DNA from: an uncultured Methanobrevibacter sp.
GTDB taxonomy: Archaea > Methanobacteriota > Methanobacteria > Methanobacteriales > Methanobacteriaceae
Length of the DNA: 64,000 nt
Direction: 5' to 3'
NCBI RefSeq assembly: GCF_902764455.1
Contig: NZ_CACWVY010000016.1
Coordinates: 17,331-81,330 of the forward strand
In this document: positions 56,641 to 64,000 of the stretch, piece after piece
Numbering within the stretch: position 1 is the first letter of the stretch
Layout: the number at the start of each line of letters is the position of its first letter
The notes under the pieces: model-generated
Told to the model about the DNA's origin: nothing
Database searches by the model: none
What the model saw: only the letters and a program-made list of their open reading frames with translations
Translations under genes and position numbers: made by a program

Positions 56641-56826
56641 ATGACCGCAACTAAAATTCCCAAAAGTCATTATGACGCCCTAAAAGAAAATTACCTGACA
56701 AAAAACAGAACAATGTTTTCATTATATGTCGAACTGAACAGAGAAATTGAAGTGTCAAAACATCTGTTTTTCCAACTGATAAACAGAATACGTCAGGAAG
56801 AAGGTTTAAATCATTATTATAAATAA
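56641..56826 (+). CDS. Small basic protein, possible helix-turn-helix
   Basis: 61 residues, starting at an ATG five bases after GGTGATAG; in-frame codons further upstream are unlikely. It is short, charged and mostly helical (SHYDALKENYLTKN, EIEVSKHLFFQLINRIRQ). The arrangement resembles a small DNA-binding helix-turn-helix, but no family is recognised. It sits between the divergent gdhA and the convergent aRF1 gene. The good ribosome binding site and TATA box support it as real. Confidence 0.5.
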   Translation: MTATKIPKSHYDALKENYLTKNRTMFSLYVELNREIEVSKHLFFQLINRIRQEEGLNHYYK

Positions 56827-56833
56827 AAAAAAG

Positions 56834-56856
56834 AATTTGGATGAATTATCCAAATT
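56834..56856. terminator. Bidirectional hairpin between convergent genes
   Basis: AATTTGGAT and ATCCAAATT form a 9-bp stem with a 5-base loop. A-rich DNA on its left supplies a T-tract on the - strand. The stop codon of the aRF1 gene (56855-56857) overlaps its edge. Confidence 0.6.
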
Positions 56857-58099
56857 AATATTCGACATGATACCTTAAAATTGCAGCTATTCCACCAAAA
56901 GCTCTGAAAAGCTGCATGCCCTCATCGGTTTCGGTAGAGATGAACTCAACATTGGTACTCATCTCTTCAGCCTTTTCCACAAAGTAGTCAGTTAAATCAA
57001 CTGAATCTTCTTCTTTTAAAAGTTCATTACAGTTAGGGCATCTTTCTTCAATTTTATCCGCTTCGGATTGAGTTTTGACTGTAACTTCTTTGGCAGTGCC
57101 GCAGCTTGGACAGACAAACCTTTTACGCATTGCAGTTAAATCTTCGGATAAAAGCAAAGTGTCCACTGCTCCGATAGTCAGATTGTTTCTGACTTCGTCT
57201 TCACCATAGGAAGCAAGTCCCTTATCATTAGTTAATTCCTTCAAGAATTTTTGAACAGTTTCCTTTTCATGAATAACATCAAGATCACTTAGGACTCCTG
57301 AGGACTTTTCAATGACTTCACGAATACCAAAATCACCAGTATATGAAGTATCTTCAATAGCCAATATTTTTTGTTTAAGCTCATAGTTGAGATAATCCCC
57401 TTCTGCAAAGTCGTTTTTGGTAAAACCAGGTCCCCCGATGATGATTCCTTTCAAGTCATCTTTAAGAGGTAAAAAGTCATCGTTCATGTGGTCTCCGATA
57501 CGTTTTAAAAACTCGTGAGCAGCCTGTTCGATAACCCTGTCGAACCTTCTCTGGGATTGTCCTCCCGCTTTGTGCTTTCCAGGAACACCACTTGTAATAT
57601 GAGTTAAAATATTGATTTTTTTACCTTTCATTGATGCAATGGTAGCTTCCCTTCTGTCAATTACCGCTACACCATAGGTATCCCTCTCTTCAATCATATA
57701 TTCGAGAGGTTCTAAAAAGAATTCATTGTTACACTTATACCAGTATGTTGTAACCGGTTCAAGAGGTTCCAAAACGTAAGTTTCCATCTTTTCTGTTCCA
57801 GGACCACCTTTAGGAATCATTCCGACAAACATTACCAGACCATTTTCAGGAGGTTGTTTGTATAAACGAATTCTTTGTAAGATTACTTCAATTGCAGACT
57901 GTACGTTTTTTCTTGTTTGTTTACTCTTGATGTTTGCACTCTGACCAAGCTCATCCCTCATGTGCTTACCAACATCACTTAATTGTTTGTCAGGTGGAAT
58001 ATAAACGGAAACAAGCTCAGTACCTCTGCCTTTCTTTTGTGCCAATTCTTTTAATATTTTTTTAAATTCGTACAATTCTTTTGATGATACTTCAGCCAT
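56855..58099 (-). CDS. prf1: Peptide chain release factor aRF1
   Basis: 414 residues, the usual size. The stop-codon recognition motif NIKS (56-59, in [10 protein letters not shown]) and the catalytic GGQ (about 179-181, in KAGGQSQRR) are both intact. The C-terminal domain has [10 protein letters not shown] and CPNCNELL, a zinc-ribbon-like insert typical of archaeal factors. It recognises all three stop codons and releases the peptide on the ribosome. It is monocistronic, with the ATG at 58099. Confidence 0.95.
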   Translation of the reverse strand: MAEVSSKELYEFKKILKELAQKKGRGTELVSVYIPPDKQLSDVGKHMRDELGQSANIKSKQTRKNVQSAIEVILQRIRLYKQPPENGLVMFVGMIPKGGPGTEKMETYVLEPLEPVTTYWYKCNNEFFLEPLEYMIEERDTYGVAVIDRREATIASMKGKKINILTHITSGVPGKHKAGGQSQRRFDRVIEQAAHEFLKRIGDHMNDDFLPLKDDLKGIIIGGPGFTKNDFAEGDYLNYELKQKILAIEDTSYTGDFGIREVIEKSSGVLSDLDVIHEKETVQKFLKELTNDKGLASYGEDEVRNNLTIGAVDTLLLSEDLTAMRKRFVCPSCGTAKEVTVKTQSEADKIEERCPNCNELLKEEDSVDLTDYFVEKAEEMSTNVEFISTETDEGMQLFRAFGGIAAILRYHVEY

Positions 58100-58178
58100 G
58101 TAAATCCCTATAAAAATTAAATTAATATAATAGTAATAATTATCTTTTTAATAATATAAATAAGTAATGAAAAAATAG

Positions 58179-59150
58179 CTATTTTGATAAAATTTCATCG
58201 CCGAATTTATTAAATAAATTCAAATCACCCTCTGAAATGGTTTCGATTTCAAGCAAATCCATGCCGGTTATATCAATTATTTCACGGCCGAGATGGACAT
58301 ATGTGTCAGGATATTCATTATATCCGAATATGTGCCAGATGACATCGCCGTCAAAAACCATTTCAAGATACCAGTCATATCCTTCCAAATCATCAGGGTC
58401 ACGTTCTATGGATTTTCTGTGATAATCATCAAAAATCCACATGTAGACATGATAGCGTGAAAGCAAATCCAGAATTTTATTTTCAGCATCAGATGTGAGC
58501 TCACTTTCAATGTATCCGTCAATGCAGCGATTTTCAAAGTTTACAATCAGACGTGGATTCGGCATTTCATAAGGATACGCCCTGTAATGGCCGAATTCCA
58601 TACATTTGAGCTTTAATTTCTCTCCGTCAAGATAAACACCGTCACTTCTGATGTCATAAAAAAGAGGAGTTGCAAGCTGCATTTGGTAGTTCAAATGCAA
58701 TACATCAAACCCAAAGCAATCCATGAGGATTTTGCCGAATTCTTCCCAGTTTTTCGGGAAGTTATTCTTGAAGCTGTATTCAGCGAATCCGTCGGTTGAA
58801 TAGATAATCACTATACAGGAATAGACAAGTTCAATCTTTTCAAAGTAGTTGAACTGCTCGCTTTCAAAATCCTCAAATAAATCAAGCTTGTTAAAATCAT
58901 GCAAAAATCTGTCAGCCTTTTCAAAGTCAAATGTTCGGATTTCACTTGTCATTCTGCTTCTAAGATCCACTAGAATATCAATCCATGAGTCATCGCAGAG
59001 AGGACTTTCAGAAAGGAACTTGTCGCCGCTTCCCCTTTCGGAAATTTTATAATAGCCTGCATTGTTTAAAAAGTCAATCGTGAAACATTCATAATGCCTG
59101 TTTAGACGTTTGAAGTTGAATCTTTGAGTGATTTCTATTTTTTCAATCAT
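58179..59150 (-). CDS. Uncharacterised acidic protein
   Basis: 323 residues from the ATG at 59150 (a GTG three bases before it is also possible). No signal peptide, membrane segment or known motif is seen. The protein is acidic and aromatic-rich (FDDYHRKS, DDLEGYDWYLEMVFDGD), with an alpha/beta pattern throughout. It ends 79 bases before the upstream aRF1 gene. I do not recognise the family. Confidence 0.6.
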   Translation of the reverse strand: MIEKIEITQRFNFKRLNRHYECFTIDFLNNAGYYKISERGSGDKFLSESPLCDDSWIDILVDLRSRMTSEIRTFDFEKADRFLHDFNKLDLFEDFESEQFNYFEKIELVYSCIVIIYSTDGFAEYSFKNNFPKNWEEFGKILMDCFGFDVLHLNYQMQLATPLFYDIRSDGVYLDGEKLKLKCMEFGHYRAYPYEMPNPRLIVNFENRCIDGYIESELTSDAENKILDLLSRYHVYMWIFDDYHRKSIERDPDDLEGYDWYLEMVFDGDVIWHIFGYNEYPDTYVHLGREIIDITGMDLLEIETISEGDLNLFNKFGDEILSK

Positions 59151-59235
59151 CACATATACTATATTTTACAAGCATAATAAAATTAATTAAAAAAATATAT
59201 AAACCTAGTGTTATTAATTATATTTAAGTGATAGT

Positions 59236-59757
59236 ATGGTTTTTAGAAGATGCCCACAATGCGGTTCAACAAGCGATGATGCATATGGATTTTGTATAAA
59301 ATGCGGACATGAATTTCCGGAAATTCCAAAAACAGAAGGTACCTGTCCATTATGCGGTTTTCAAAATCCAGAAGAAGCGGATTTTTGTGTCAAATGCGGA
59401 ACACCTCTTATCTTTAAAAACCAACTGGAAAACAACAGCATAATCAATCCTGTAGTCATCACCAAAACAGTCCCAAAAGCACAGGAAGCCCCGAAAAGAA
59501 CCACATTCCAAACAATCATGGTAATTTTTGGATATCTGTTTTCAATACTCGGAGGCCTTCTCGGACTGATAATTGCAATATATCTTGTAACCAGAAAAAA
59601 TCCTAGCCTTAAAAAACACGGTTATATTCAATTGGCAATTTTCATCTTCTACATTGCACTTATAATCATTTTATATGCAACAGGAAACATTCCAGGAGAT
59701 ATCATTGCGCAATATCGCCAGATTCTTTCCGGAAACATAACTTCATTGAGACTTTAG
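59236..59757 (+). CDS. Double zinc-ribbon membrane protein
   Basis: 173 residues. Two zinc ribbons are visible: CPQCGSTSDDAYGFCIKCG (6-24) and CPLCGFQNPEEADFCVKCG (about 36-54). Two membrane helices follow at about 95-115 (FGYLFSILGGLLGLIIAIYL) and 132-152. Proteins of this layout are common in methanogens but have no assigned role; the ribbons could bind nucleic acid or protein at the inner membrane face. The 3' end overlaps the convergent acetyltransferase gene by 15 bases. Confidence 0.7.
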   Translation: MVFRRCPQCGSTSDDAYGFCIKCGHEFPEIPKTEGTCPLCGFQNPEEADFCVKCGTPLIFKNQLENNSIINPVVITKTVPKAQEAPKRTTFQTIMVIFGYLFSILGGLLGLIIAIYLVTRKNPSLKKHGYIQLAIFIFYIALIIILYATGNIPGDIIAQYRQILSGNITSLRL

Positions 59758-60174
59758 ATATAAAATCACGGCATCCTCTCCGCTTTCATAATAGTTTGGA
59801 ACAACCCTGTCCTGTTTAAAGTGGAATTGCCTGTAAAATTCTATAGCGCCCTTGTTGGATGCTCTAACTTCCAGATAAATTGTATCTGAAATCAAAAATA
59901 AGATGCTTATGGCCTTAGCTAAAAGCTCAGTCCCATAGCCTTTTCTTCTGTAATTTTTATCAACTGCAAGAGATATTATATGACCCTGATTTTCATATTT
60001 GAGCCAGAACATCACATATCCGACCACATAATCATTAACTTCAGCCACCAAAAAGCCAATACCCATTTCATATAACTCCTGAAATATTTTGATGCCGTAT
60101 GACTGGTCAAATGACATGTTTTCTATTTCATAAACTCTTTTTAAATCAGTAGGGCGAAACTTTCTTACAATCAT
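59743..60174 (-). CDS. rimI: RimI-like GNAT N-acetyltransferase
   Basis: 143 residues from the ATG at 60174 (MIVRKFRPTDLKRVYEIE), where a TATA-like TTTATAAT lies about 25 bases upstream, so the transcript is probably leaderless; the longer frame is unlikely. The acetyl-CoA loop is seen in ISLAVDKNYRRKGYGTELL and the catalytic strand in YLEVRASNKGAIEFYRQF. RimI-type enzymes acetylate protein N-termini, in archaea often after Met removal. The length is typical. Confidence 0.87.
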   Translation of the reverse strand: MIVRKFRPTDLKRVYEIENMSFDQSYGIKIFQELYEMGIGFLVAEVNDYVVGYVMFWLKYENQGHIISLAVDKNYRRKGYGTELLAKAISILFLISDTIYLEVRASNKGAIEFYRQFHFKQDRVVPNYYESGEDAVILYLKSQ

Positions 60175-60244
60175 AATAAAATAAATTATAAAATGCAAGG
60201 TATTTAATAGTTTGTATGAATTAATATACAATTGAGGATGAAAA

Positions 60245-60634
60245 ATGTGGAACGATTTTAGAGATTACATTTTAAGTGAAATTCAGGATAAACCAACAAA
60301 AATAGCCGAAGTAGGTGTTGGAAAATTCAGCATGATTGCTGATGAGTTATCAAAAAAAGAAAATATCACTCTAATAAAAACAGACATAATGCCTGCAGAC
60401 GATACTGTAGTTAAAGACGATATTACCAATCCCAATTTAGATTTATACAAAGACACAGATATTATCTATTCAATCAGACCCCCAAGTGAACTTCAGCCAC
60501 ATATTGTTAAGCTTGCCCAGACAGTAAATGCACAGCTGATTATAAAGCCACTTACAAACGAAGATTTAAATACCGGCAGAGTTAAAATGAAATTAAAAAA
60601 TTTCAAAAAAGCAAGTTTTTACATATTAAGGTGA
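60245..60634 (+). CDS. UPF0146-family protein
   Basis: 129 residues. The Rossmann-like start TKIAEVGVGKFSMIADEL and the segment DIIYSIRPPSELQPHI identify UPF0146, a conserved archaeal family resembling small methyltransferase-like folds. Function is unknown. It is followed by the P-type ATPase gene four bases later, with AGGTGATG serving as that gene's ribosome site. Confidence 0.82.
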   Translation: MWNDFRDYILSEIQDKPTKIAEVGVGKFSMIADELSKKENITLIKTDIMPADDTVVKDDITNPNLDLYKDTDIIYSIRPPSELQPHIVKLAQTVNAQLIIKPLTNEDLNTGRVKMKLKNFKKASFYILR

Positions 60635-60638
60635 TGTT

Positions 60639-63068
60639 ATGAGTGACATATTAACCAAATACAAAACATCGGCTGACGGACTTACCCATATGGAAGTTAA
60701 AAAAAGACAAAGCAAGTACGGTTTAAACCAGATTGAAGAAAAAAAGCCAACTCCACTGATTATTTTATTCCTGTCACAATTTGCAGACATTCTAATTGCT
60801 CTTTTAATTATTGCAGCCATTGCATCTTTTGCAATTGGCGATGTTATTGATGCAGGAGTAATCCTTTTGGCAGTTCTTTTAAACACAATTATCGGATTTA
60901 TTCAGGAGTACCGATCCAGAAAAGCTGTTGAAAGCCTTAAAAATCTGATTACCAAAACTGCAGTTGTCAAAAGAGATGGCAAAACTGAAGAAATTAATGC
61001 AAAAGAACTGACAATCGGAGATATTGTTATACTTGAAGAGGGAGTTAAAGTACCTGCAGATCTGATTTTAATTGAAAGCAATCGCTTAAGCTGTGATGAA
61101 TCCCAGCTTACCGGAGAGTCAGATGCCGTTAAAAAGGAATCCGATGACAGCATTTATATGGATTCCAATGTGATTACCGGTAACGGAGTTGGAGTTGTCA
61201 GCAAAATTGGAATGGATACCGAAATCGGTAAAATTGCCGGCATCGTACAGGAGGATGATGAGGAAACACCACTTGCAAAGCGTGTCGGAAAGCTTGGAAA
61301 AATTCTCTCTGCAATAGCCATTGTAGTATGTATTGCAATTTTTGTTTTGGAACTTCTTAAGGGAATTCCTCTTGTTGAAACATTTATGACAGCAGTTTCA
61401 CTTGCAGTTGCTGCAATTCCGGAAGGCCTTCCTGCCGTTTTAACATTGACACTGGCTTTGGGAATGAGCGAAATGGCAAAATCAAATGCTATTGTCAGAA
61501 AGCTTCTCTCAGTTGAAACATTAGGTTCATGTACAATCATCTGCAGTGACAAGACAGGCACATTGACTGAAAATAAAATGACCGTAGTAGAGAGTTTTTA
61601 TTTAAATAATGACAAAACACACCTTATTGGTAAATTATGTAACAATGCGGCCATAAACGGCGAAGATGTGATTGGAGACCAGACTGATGGAGCCATTTTA
61701 AAGTATTGTAAAGACCATGACTGCAGTCTTGAAAGAATTGATGAAATCCCACTTGACAGTAATCGTAAAATGATGACCACTATACATAGATTAGACAGTG
61801 AAAAATATATTGTTTTATCAAAAGGTGCTCCAGAAATAATTTTAGATAAATGTAAATACATAGATGATGATGGAAGTATCAAAATCCTTGACGATAAAAT
61901 TAAGCAAACACTACTTGAAAAAGTTGGAGAAATGAGTGGTCATGAGTTAAGAGTAATCGGATTTGCATATAAAATCAGAGATGAAGATGATGATGAGCAA
62001 AACCTTACATTCACAGGACTTTTAGGCCTGATGGATCCTCCTAAAAAAGATGCGAAAAAAGCAGTTGAAGACTGTATAACCGCAGGAATAGACGTTGTCA
62101 TGATTACAGGAGACCATGAAAAGACAGCATGTGCAATTGCAAGAGACCTTGGAATTCTTACAACAGGAAGAGTTATGACAGGAGCAGAACTTGAACAGCT
62201 CTCAGAAGAGGAGTATCTAAAGATTGCAAGAGAAATTCAGGTATATGCAAGGGTAAAACCATCACAGAAAATGAAAATTGTTGAAGCACTTAAAAAATTA
62301 GACAATATTGTTGCAATGACAGGTGACGGAGTAAATGACGCTCCTGCACTTAAAAAGGCTTCAATAGGAGTTGCAATGGGTGACGGAACAGACGTTGCAA
62401 AAGAAGCTTCAGACATGATACTTCAAAACAATGACTTCACCACAATCGTCAAAGCCATAAAAAGCGGAAGAAAAATTTATGACAACATCAAAAGATTTGT
62501 AAAATATCAGGTTTCCACAAATGTCGGGGCAATACTGACAATAGTGGGAACATCACTTTTAAATTTGCCTCTGCCTTTTAACCCTGCACAGCTATTATGG
62601 CTTAACATCGTAATGGACGGACCGCCGGCACAGATGCTTGGTATTGAAGGAGCCGAAAAGGACATTATGCAAAGACCTCCTGAAAGAGGAGACATACTGA
62701 CCAAAAACACACTTCTCCAGATATTGTTCCTGGGCATTGTAATGGCAATAGGAACAATAGCCGTATTCAGCTGGGAGATATATAATGGAGTAGATACAAG
62801 AAAGGCAATGACAGTTGCATTTACATTGTTTGTAGTTTATCAGCTTTTAAATGCATTCAACGGCAGGGCAAACTCTGAAAAATCAAGCAAATACCTGTAT
62901 CTTGGAATAATCATATCATTTTTACTTCAGCTGTTAATATTATACATTCCGCAGCTTCAGATAATATTCAGAACAACTTCCATAGGAATTACAGACTGGA
63001 TTATAATACTTGTTGTTGCATCAACAATACTGATAGCTCAAAAGATAATGGATAAAGTGATAAAATGA
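60639..63068 (+). CDS. P-type cation-transporting ATPase (P2A, Ca2+/Mn2+-type)
   Basis: 809 residues with about ten membrane helices. The phosphorylation motif is DKTGTLT (D304), the actuator loop has LTGES, and the hinge is TGDGVNDAPALK. PEGLPAVLTLTLALG in helix 4 is characteristic of P2A Ca2+-ATPases, as is the N-terminal cation-ATPase segment. It would pump a divalent cation (Ca2+ or Mn2+) out of the cell with ATP. It overlaps the next gene by four bases (ATGA). Confidence 0.9.
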   Translation: MSDILTKYKTSADGLTHMEVKKRQSKYGLNQIEEKKPTPLIILFLSQFADILIALLIIAAIASFAIGDVIDAGVILLAVLLNTIIGFIQEYRSRKAVESLKNLITKTAVVKRDGKTEEINAKELTIGDIVILEEGVKVPADLILIESNRLSCDESQLTGESDAVKKESDDSIYMDSNVITGNGVGVVSKIGMDTEIGKIAGIVQEDDEETPLAKRVGKLGKILSAIAIVVCIAIFVLELLKGIPLVETFMTAVSLAVAAIPEGLPAVLTLTLALGMSEMAKSNAIVRKLLSVETLGSCTIICSDKTGTLTENKMTVVESFYLNNDKTHLIGKLCNNAAINGEDVIGDQTDGAILKYCKDHDCSLERIDEIPLDSNRKMMTTIHRLDSEKYIVLSKGAPEIILDKCKYIDDDGSIKILDDKIKQTLLEKVGEMSGHELRVIGFAYKIRDEDDDEQNLTFTGLLGLMDPPKKDAKKAVEDCITAGIDVVMITGDHEKTACAIARDLGILTTGRVMTGAELEQLSEEEYLKIAREIQVYARVKPSQKMKIVEALKKLDNIVAMTGDGVNDAPALKKASIGVAMGDGTDVAKEASDMILQNNDFTTIVKAIKSGRKIYDNIKRFVKYQVSTNVGAILTIVGTSLLNLPLPFNPAQLLWLNIVMDGPPAQMLGIEGAEKDIMQRPPERGDILTKNTLLQILFLGIVMAIGTIAVFSWEIYNGVDTRKAMTVAFTLFVVYQLLNAFNGRANSEKSSKYLYLGIIISFLLQLLILYIPQLQIIFRTTSIGITDWIIILVVASTILIAQKIMDKVIK

Positions 63069-63847
63069 AGATTTTTTTACTTGGAGGCACAAAGGATTCG
63101 ACAAACATAATAACACATATTAAAGAGAATTATGATGCATTTATCCTGACCACAACCACCACTGAATATGGTGCAAGGCTTGCAAAGGAAGCGGGAAGCG
63201 ACGATACAATAGCTCGCCCCCTTCTTAAAGATGAAATTGCAGACATAATAAAAAAAGAAAATTTTGATATTCTTATTGATGCAACACATCCATTTGCAGA
63301 GCATATCACAAACACATCAGCCACAATAGCCCGTGAACTGAAAATTCCATATATTCGCTTTGAAAGACCTATCACCAACCTTGAAAACATTGACACATCA
63401 CACATACATTATGCAGAATCATTTGAAGATGCAGGAAAATTAATAGCAAGCGATTTCACTCAAGGAAATGTACTGCATTTTGCAGGAGCCAACACCATGG
63501 CAGATATTGTAAAACATGTTAGTGTTGAAAGATTCTATCCTCGAATTTTAAAGGTTGAAAATTCAATCAAAAAATGTGAAGCGCTGAATATTGATCCGTC
63601 ACATATCATTGCCATGAAAGGTGCTGCAACAAAAGAGGAAAACATTGATTTGATTGAAAGGTATGATGCAAGCGTAATGATAACAAAGGAAAGCGGTGAA
63701 ATCGGAGGGGTTGTTGAAAAAATCGAAGCTGCAAACGAAATGAATATTGCAGTAATAATGATAAAACGGCCAAAAATAGAAATGTTAAATAAAAATGACA
63801 TAGTAAACGATTTAAAAGAGTTTGACAAAAAAATAAAAAGTTTTTAA
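63065..63847 (+). CDS. cbiJ: Cobalt-precorrin-6A reductase
   Basis: 260 residues. FLLGGTKDSTNI at the start and DATHPFAEHITNTSA near residue 75 are the signatures of the CbiJ/CobK family; HFAGANTM and ITKESGEIGGV are also expected. It reduces precorrin-6A in the anaerobic cobalamin pathway, needed for the methyltransferase corrinoids of methanogens. Its ATG overlaps the stop of the P-type ATPase gene, so the two are coupled, although the functional link is unclear. Confidence 0.9.
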   Translation: MKIFLLGGTKDSTNIITHIKENYDAFILTTTTTEYGARLAKEAGSDDTIARPLLKDEIADIIKKENFDILIDATHPFAEHITNTSATIARELKIPYIRFERPITNLENIDTSHIHYAESFEDAGKLIASDFTQGNVLHFAGANTMADIVKHVSVERFYPRILKVENSIKKCEALNIDPSHIIAMKGAATKEENIDLIERYDASVMITKESGEIGGVVEKIEAANEMNIAVIMIKRPKIEMLNKNDIVNDLKEFDKKIKSF

Positions 63848-63867
63848 AAAAATAGTTAGAATAAAAA

Positions 63868-63951
63868 CGCCGAGACTGGGATTTGAACCCAGGCGAGGGA
63901 AACCTCACAGGATTTCAAGTCCTGCGCCTTACCAGACTAGACTATCTCGGC
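63868..63951 (-). tRNA. tRNA-Ser (UGA)
   Basis: A full 84-base cloverleaf is readable: GCCGAGA/TCTCGGC acceptor stem, CAGGA/TCCTG anticodon stem with loop CTTGAAA (anticodon TGA), a long variable arm with a GAGG/CCTC stem as in tRNA-Ser, and a GGTTCAAATCC T-arm. Discriminator base is G. The CCA tail is not encoded. Confidence 0.95.
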
Positions 63952-64000
63952 ATATGAAAAGGAATATTTAGAAGGATTCTAAATATTTATCCTTTAAGTT

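Overview
The window comes from an AT-rich, pseudomurein-walled methanogenic archaeon, most likely a host-associated Methanobrevibacter or a close relative. This rests on very AT-rich intergenic DNA, GGTGAT-type ribosome binding sites, archaeal TATA boxes, archaeal release factor aRF1, a tRNA without encoded CCA, a UPF0146 protein, and above all a large family of secreted adhesin-like proteins (ALPs). No database search was possible, so the species is not assigned.

Layout. (1) 97-9547: a tight five-gene + strand operon for a surface polymer, with two giant GT2/TagF-type glycerophosphotransferase fusions, an FkbM-type methyltransferase, a GT2 with a coiled-coil tail and a small SAM methyltransferase. 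(2) 9691-36714: an ALP array. Seven of its eight ALPs, plus a ninth ALP at 49846-52950 on the - strand, end in the same ~90-residue C-terminal module. Some have parallel beta-helix stalks, others Ig-like repeats; the largest is 2284 aa. Two polytopic membrane proteins and a putative nuclease lie among them. (3) 36784-40402: a decaying family of putative PD-(D/E)XK nucleases around a divergent aspartokinase-like gene. (4) 40912-44372: thioesterase, a CcdA/thioredoxin redox pair, and a MarR-MFS efflux operon with a candidate operator. (5) 44511-48859: a Ser-rich surface protein, polysaccharide deacetylase, GT39-like glycosyltransferase, GtrA flippase-like protein and GtrB-like glycosyltransferase, together a surface glycosylation module. 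(6) 48993-52950: a small secreted protein and an ALP carrying an intact papain-type protease domain. (7) 53198-54882: an archaeal STAND-type ATPase gene preceded by five regularly spaced TATTC-N7-GAATA dyads and bracketed by duplicated copies of the gdhA 3' end. (8) 54884-63951: glutamate dehydrogenase (frameshifted near its C-terminus), aRF1, RimI-like acetyltransferase, P-type ATPase, cobalt-precorrin-6A reductase, tRNA-Ser and some uncharacterised proteins.

Taken together, most of the window builds and decorates the cell surface. Glycosyl- and glycerophosphotransferases make polymers, GtrB/GtrA/GT39 proteins likely glycosylate exported proteins (the ALPs are rich in N-x-S/T), and a CcdA-thioredoxin pair may handle extracytoplasmic thiols. 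The most unusual structures are the ATPase with its dyad array in the duplicated gdhA tail, the protease-bearing ALP, the homogenised ALP 3' ends, and the hairpins built into stop codons.
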